In this document: in pieces, positions 5,806 through 7,299 of the stretch | Position numbering within the stretch: the stretch's first letter is position 1 | Layout of the letters: each line of letters opens with the position of its first letter | Assembly: GCA_025997755.1 (NCBI GenBank) | Contig: BNVA01000102.1 | Location: 1 to 7,299 of the forward strand | Direction of reading: 5' to 3' | Source: Spirochaetia bacterium | Lineage (GTDB): Bacteria > Spirochaetota > Spirochaetia > Treponematales > Breznakiellaceae | Length of the DNA: 7,299 nt | Position numbers and translations under genes: made by a program | Notes under the pieces: model-generated | Seen by the model: the letters and a program-made list of their open reading frames with translations, nothing else | What the model was told of the DNA's origin: nothing | Database searches by the model: none

Positions 5806-6684
5806 CTAAATTGAATACTCGCTTTCCTGATTGAGATCGTATTGGAACATCGCAAAAATACGCTCCTGAATTTCGATAATATCCGGATCGGTTCTGGCAC
5901 GGGGACGCTTAATATTCACAGGAATTCTATTGCGTATACTGCCCGGACAGGGAGAAAAAACCACCACCTCGTCCGAAAGGTAAACCGCTTCTGTTACATC
6001 GTGGGTTACCATAACGATGATAAGCTGCGATCCGATTTCATCCCATAGACGCAGAAGATCATCCTGCAGTTTTTCCCGTGTCAGTGCGTCAACTGCGGCA
6101 AATGGTTCGTCCATGAGTATAATTTTAGGCTCTACAGACAGCGCTCTGGCAAGGGCAAGCCTCTGGCGCATACCGCCGGAAAGCTGTGATGGGTACTTGT
6201 ACTCAATCCCGTTAAGCCCTACTTTGCCAAGATAGTGCCGCGCTCTGTCATTCCGTTCCGCGCGTTTTATACCCCTAAGCTTTAGCGCAAAGTTGATATT
6301 TTCAATTGCGGTCATCCATGGAAAAATCGCATAATCCTGAAAGATCATGGCAATATCATGTTTGGGGCGATCCCGGAAAACGCCGTTTGCCAAGGGGGAA
6401 ATAAAACGGTAACGCCGTTTGTAGTCTTCCATTTCTTTTCGGGTTGAAGGCAGAGGTTCCAGAACCAGTTTACCGTCGATGTGTATTGTTCCATCCGTAG
6501 GAGCCTGCAGTCCCGCTAGGATTTCAAGGAAGGTTGATTTTCCGCAGCCCGACGGTCCAAGCAGTGTTACTATTTTGCCGTCGGGAATGGTAATAGACAC
6601 ATTCAATACTGCGGTGAGTCCCTCGGCAAGTCCTTTTTCGTTTACTACAGAAAAAAATTTTGTAATGCTCTTTGCTTCGATCAT
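5806..6684 (-). CDS. NitT/TauT-type ABC transporter ATP-binding protein
   Basis: This 292-residue protein is the ATPase of an importer of the nitrate/sulfonate/taurine class and should sit on the cytoplasmic side of the membrane, bound to the permease encoded just upstream. Seen motifs: Walker A GPSGCGKST (43-51), Q-loop FQDYAIFPW (115-123, Q116), signature LSGGMRQ (168-174), Walker B IILMDEP (188-194) and switch histidine H228 in VTHD. FPWMTAIENI and the C-terminal VFSPCPGSIRN fit the SsuB/TauB/NrtD branch. Between Walker A and the Q-loop the spacing is 67 residues (K49 to Q116), against about 37 in E. coli SsuB, so some 30 extra charged residues (about 77-108) are inserted. The start ATG 6684 overlaps the permease stop by one base (TGATG), indicating translational coupling. 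The substrate cannot be told; the cysK neighbour favours a sulfur compound. Confidence 0.93.
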   Translation of the reverse strand: MIEAKSITKFFSVVNEKGLAEGLTAVLNVSITIPDGKIVTLLGPSGCGKSTFLEILAGLQAPTDGTIHIDGKLVLEPLPSTRKEMEDYKRRYRFISPLANGVFRDRPKHDIAMIFQDYAIFPWMTAIENINFALKLRGIKRAERNDRARHYLGKVGLNGIEYKYPSQLSGGMRQRLALARALSVEPKIILMDEPFAAVDALTREKLQDDLLRLWDEIGSQLIIVMVTHDVTEAVYLSDEVVVFSPCPGSIRNRIPVNIKRPRARTDPDIIEIQERIFAMFQYDLNQESEYSI

Positions 6685-7299
6685 CAGCGGCCAACTTTCC
6701 AGACGGCAAGTTTTATTTCTATATATTTTAGAACTTCAATTAGAAACCAGCCAATCCAGCCGAGTATGACCATGCAGACCATCATCTCCGGTATAACAAA
6801 GTAATCCTTGGCTTGACCTAAAAGATAGCCTATACCGATACGACCTCCGTAGGATTCGCCGATGATTAGCATTACCAATCCCATGGCGACACCGGTTTTA
6901 AGACTCATAATGATCGAGCCGAATGCATGCCAAAAGTACACTTTGCGGAGCAGGGTAAATTCACTCGCGCCGAATACTCTGGCGCTGGCAAGGTAACGCG
7001 GGTCGGTATCCTTGATCCCTTGGTAGGTATTAAACAGAACAGGATAAAAAATCCCTAGGAACATCAAAAAAATATGCATTTTCGACCCGATGCCGTAGAA
7101 GATGATCGTCATGGGAACCCAAGCCGGAGGCGGTATAGGAGAAAGTAGCTGCCACAGCGGCAAAACATAAGCGCGGATTTTCAGGTTCCAGCCCATTAGG
7201 AGTCCGATTGGAACGGCAAGTAATACGGCGATGCCGAAGGCTATGAAAAAACGCCCCATGCTGTAAAGTATATGGAACACAAGCTGCCGGTGTAGAAGC
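6684..7299 (-). CDS. NitT/TauT-type ABC transporter permease, N-terminus cut by window edge
   Basis: The 204 visible residues are the greater part of a binding-protein-dependent permease of the SsuC/TauC type, an inner-membrane protein. The frame stays open to the right edge. A GTG at 7280 can be read as a start, but the six codons before it (LLHRQL) continue the family pattern, so the gene almost certainly begins outside; some 50-60 residues are missing. Visible features include a first hydrophobic segment (FFIAFGIAVLLAVPIGLLMG), the SPIPPPAWVPMTIIFYGIG stretch characteristic of this class, a third segment ending in FYPVLFNTYQGI, the EAA-loop region ASARVFGASEFTLLRKV that should contact the ATPase, and two further membrane segments near the C-terminus. 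The EAA loop ends in FWHAFG, where most relatives have prolines. It is translationally coupled to the ATPase gene. The substrate-binding protein would be expected beyond the right edge. Confidence 0.92.
   Translation of the reverse strand, partial: LLHRQLVFHILYSMGRFFIAFGIAVLLAVPIGLLMGWNLKIRAYVLPLWQLLSPIPPPAWVPMTIIFYGIGSKMHIFLMFLGIFYPVLFNTYQGIKDTDPRYLASARVFGASEFTLLRKVYFWHAFGSIIMSLKTGVAMGLVMLIIGESYGGRIGIGYLLGQAKDYFVIPEMMVCMVILGWIGWFLIEVLKYIEIKLAVWKVGR

Noticed and set aside
6684..7280. Permease as a complete 198-residue gene starting at GTG 7280
   Set aside because: The frame stays open to the window edge, no ribosome site precedes the GTG, and family members carry about 50-60 more residues at the N-terminus.
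1..7299. Selenocysteine-coding TGA within a gene of this window
   Set aside because: Each main gene ends at a stop that matches its family's natural length or overlaps the next start, and no conserved sequence continues beyond an in-frame TGA.

Overview
The window looks like part of a spirochaete chromosome, most probably a Treponema with balanced base composition such as the termite-gut species. This is an inference from gene content and style: an XRE regulator tail containing SVEYLVTG, selA, a PlsC-type acyltransferase with FPEAS in place of the usual FPEGT, a lipoprotein with a loose lipobox, and a large protein I do not recognise. No rRNA, tRNA, insertion sequence, CRISPR array or phage gene was seen. 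The window is densely coding, and no gap without a gene reaches 100 bases.

Left part, plus strand (1-1868). The C-terminal end of an XRE-type DNA-binding protein is followed 31 bases later by a 532-residue cytoplasmic protein of unknown function. A good promoter overlaps the regulator's stop codon. Its -10 box lies six bases before the ATG, and no Shine-Dalgarno is present, so this message may be leaderless.

Middle, minus strand (1878-4209). A membrane-associated lysophospholipid acyltransferase converges on the unknown gene with a 9-base gap. Upstream of it lies selA, which makes selenocysteinyl-tRNA(Sec). The genes flanking selA are not selB or selD. selA also lacks a Shine-Dalgarno, and a weaker promoter-like pair sits before it with the same geometry as at 270.

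Right part, minus strand (4274-7299). A tight operon runs leftwards: a NitT/TauT-type ABC permease (cut by the window edge), its ATPase (1-base overlap), cysteine synthase cysK (12-base gap, good ribosome site), and a small lipoprotein with two MBG-like repeats (its start overlaps or abuts the cysK stop). The link between an importer of this class and cysK suggests uptake of a sulfur compound feeding cysteine synthesis, but the substrate cannot be read from the sequence. The ATPase carries an insertion of about 30 residues between Walker A and the Q-loop.

The most interesting points are the two likely leaderless genes with matching promoter spacing, the unrecognised 532-residue protein, the altered active-region motif in SelA, the ATPase insertion, and the lipoprotein embedded in a sulfur-type operon.
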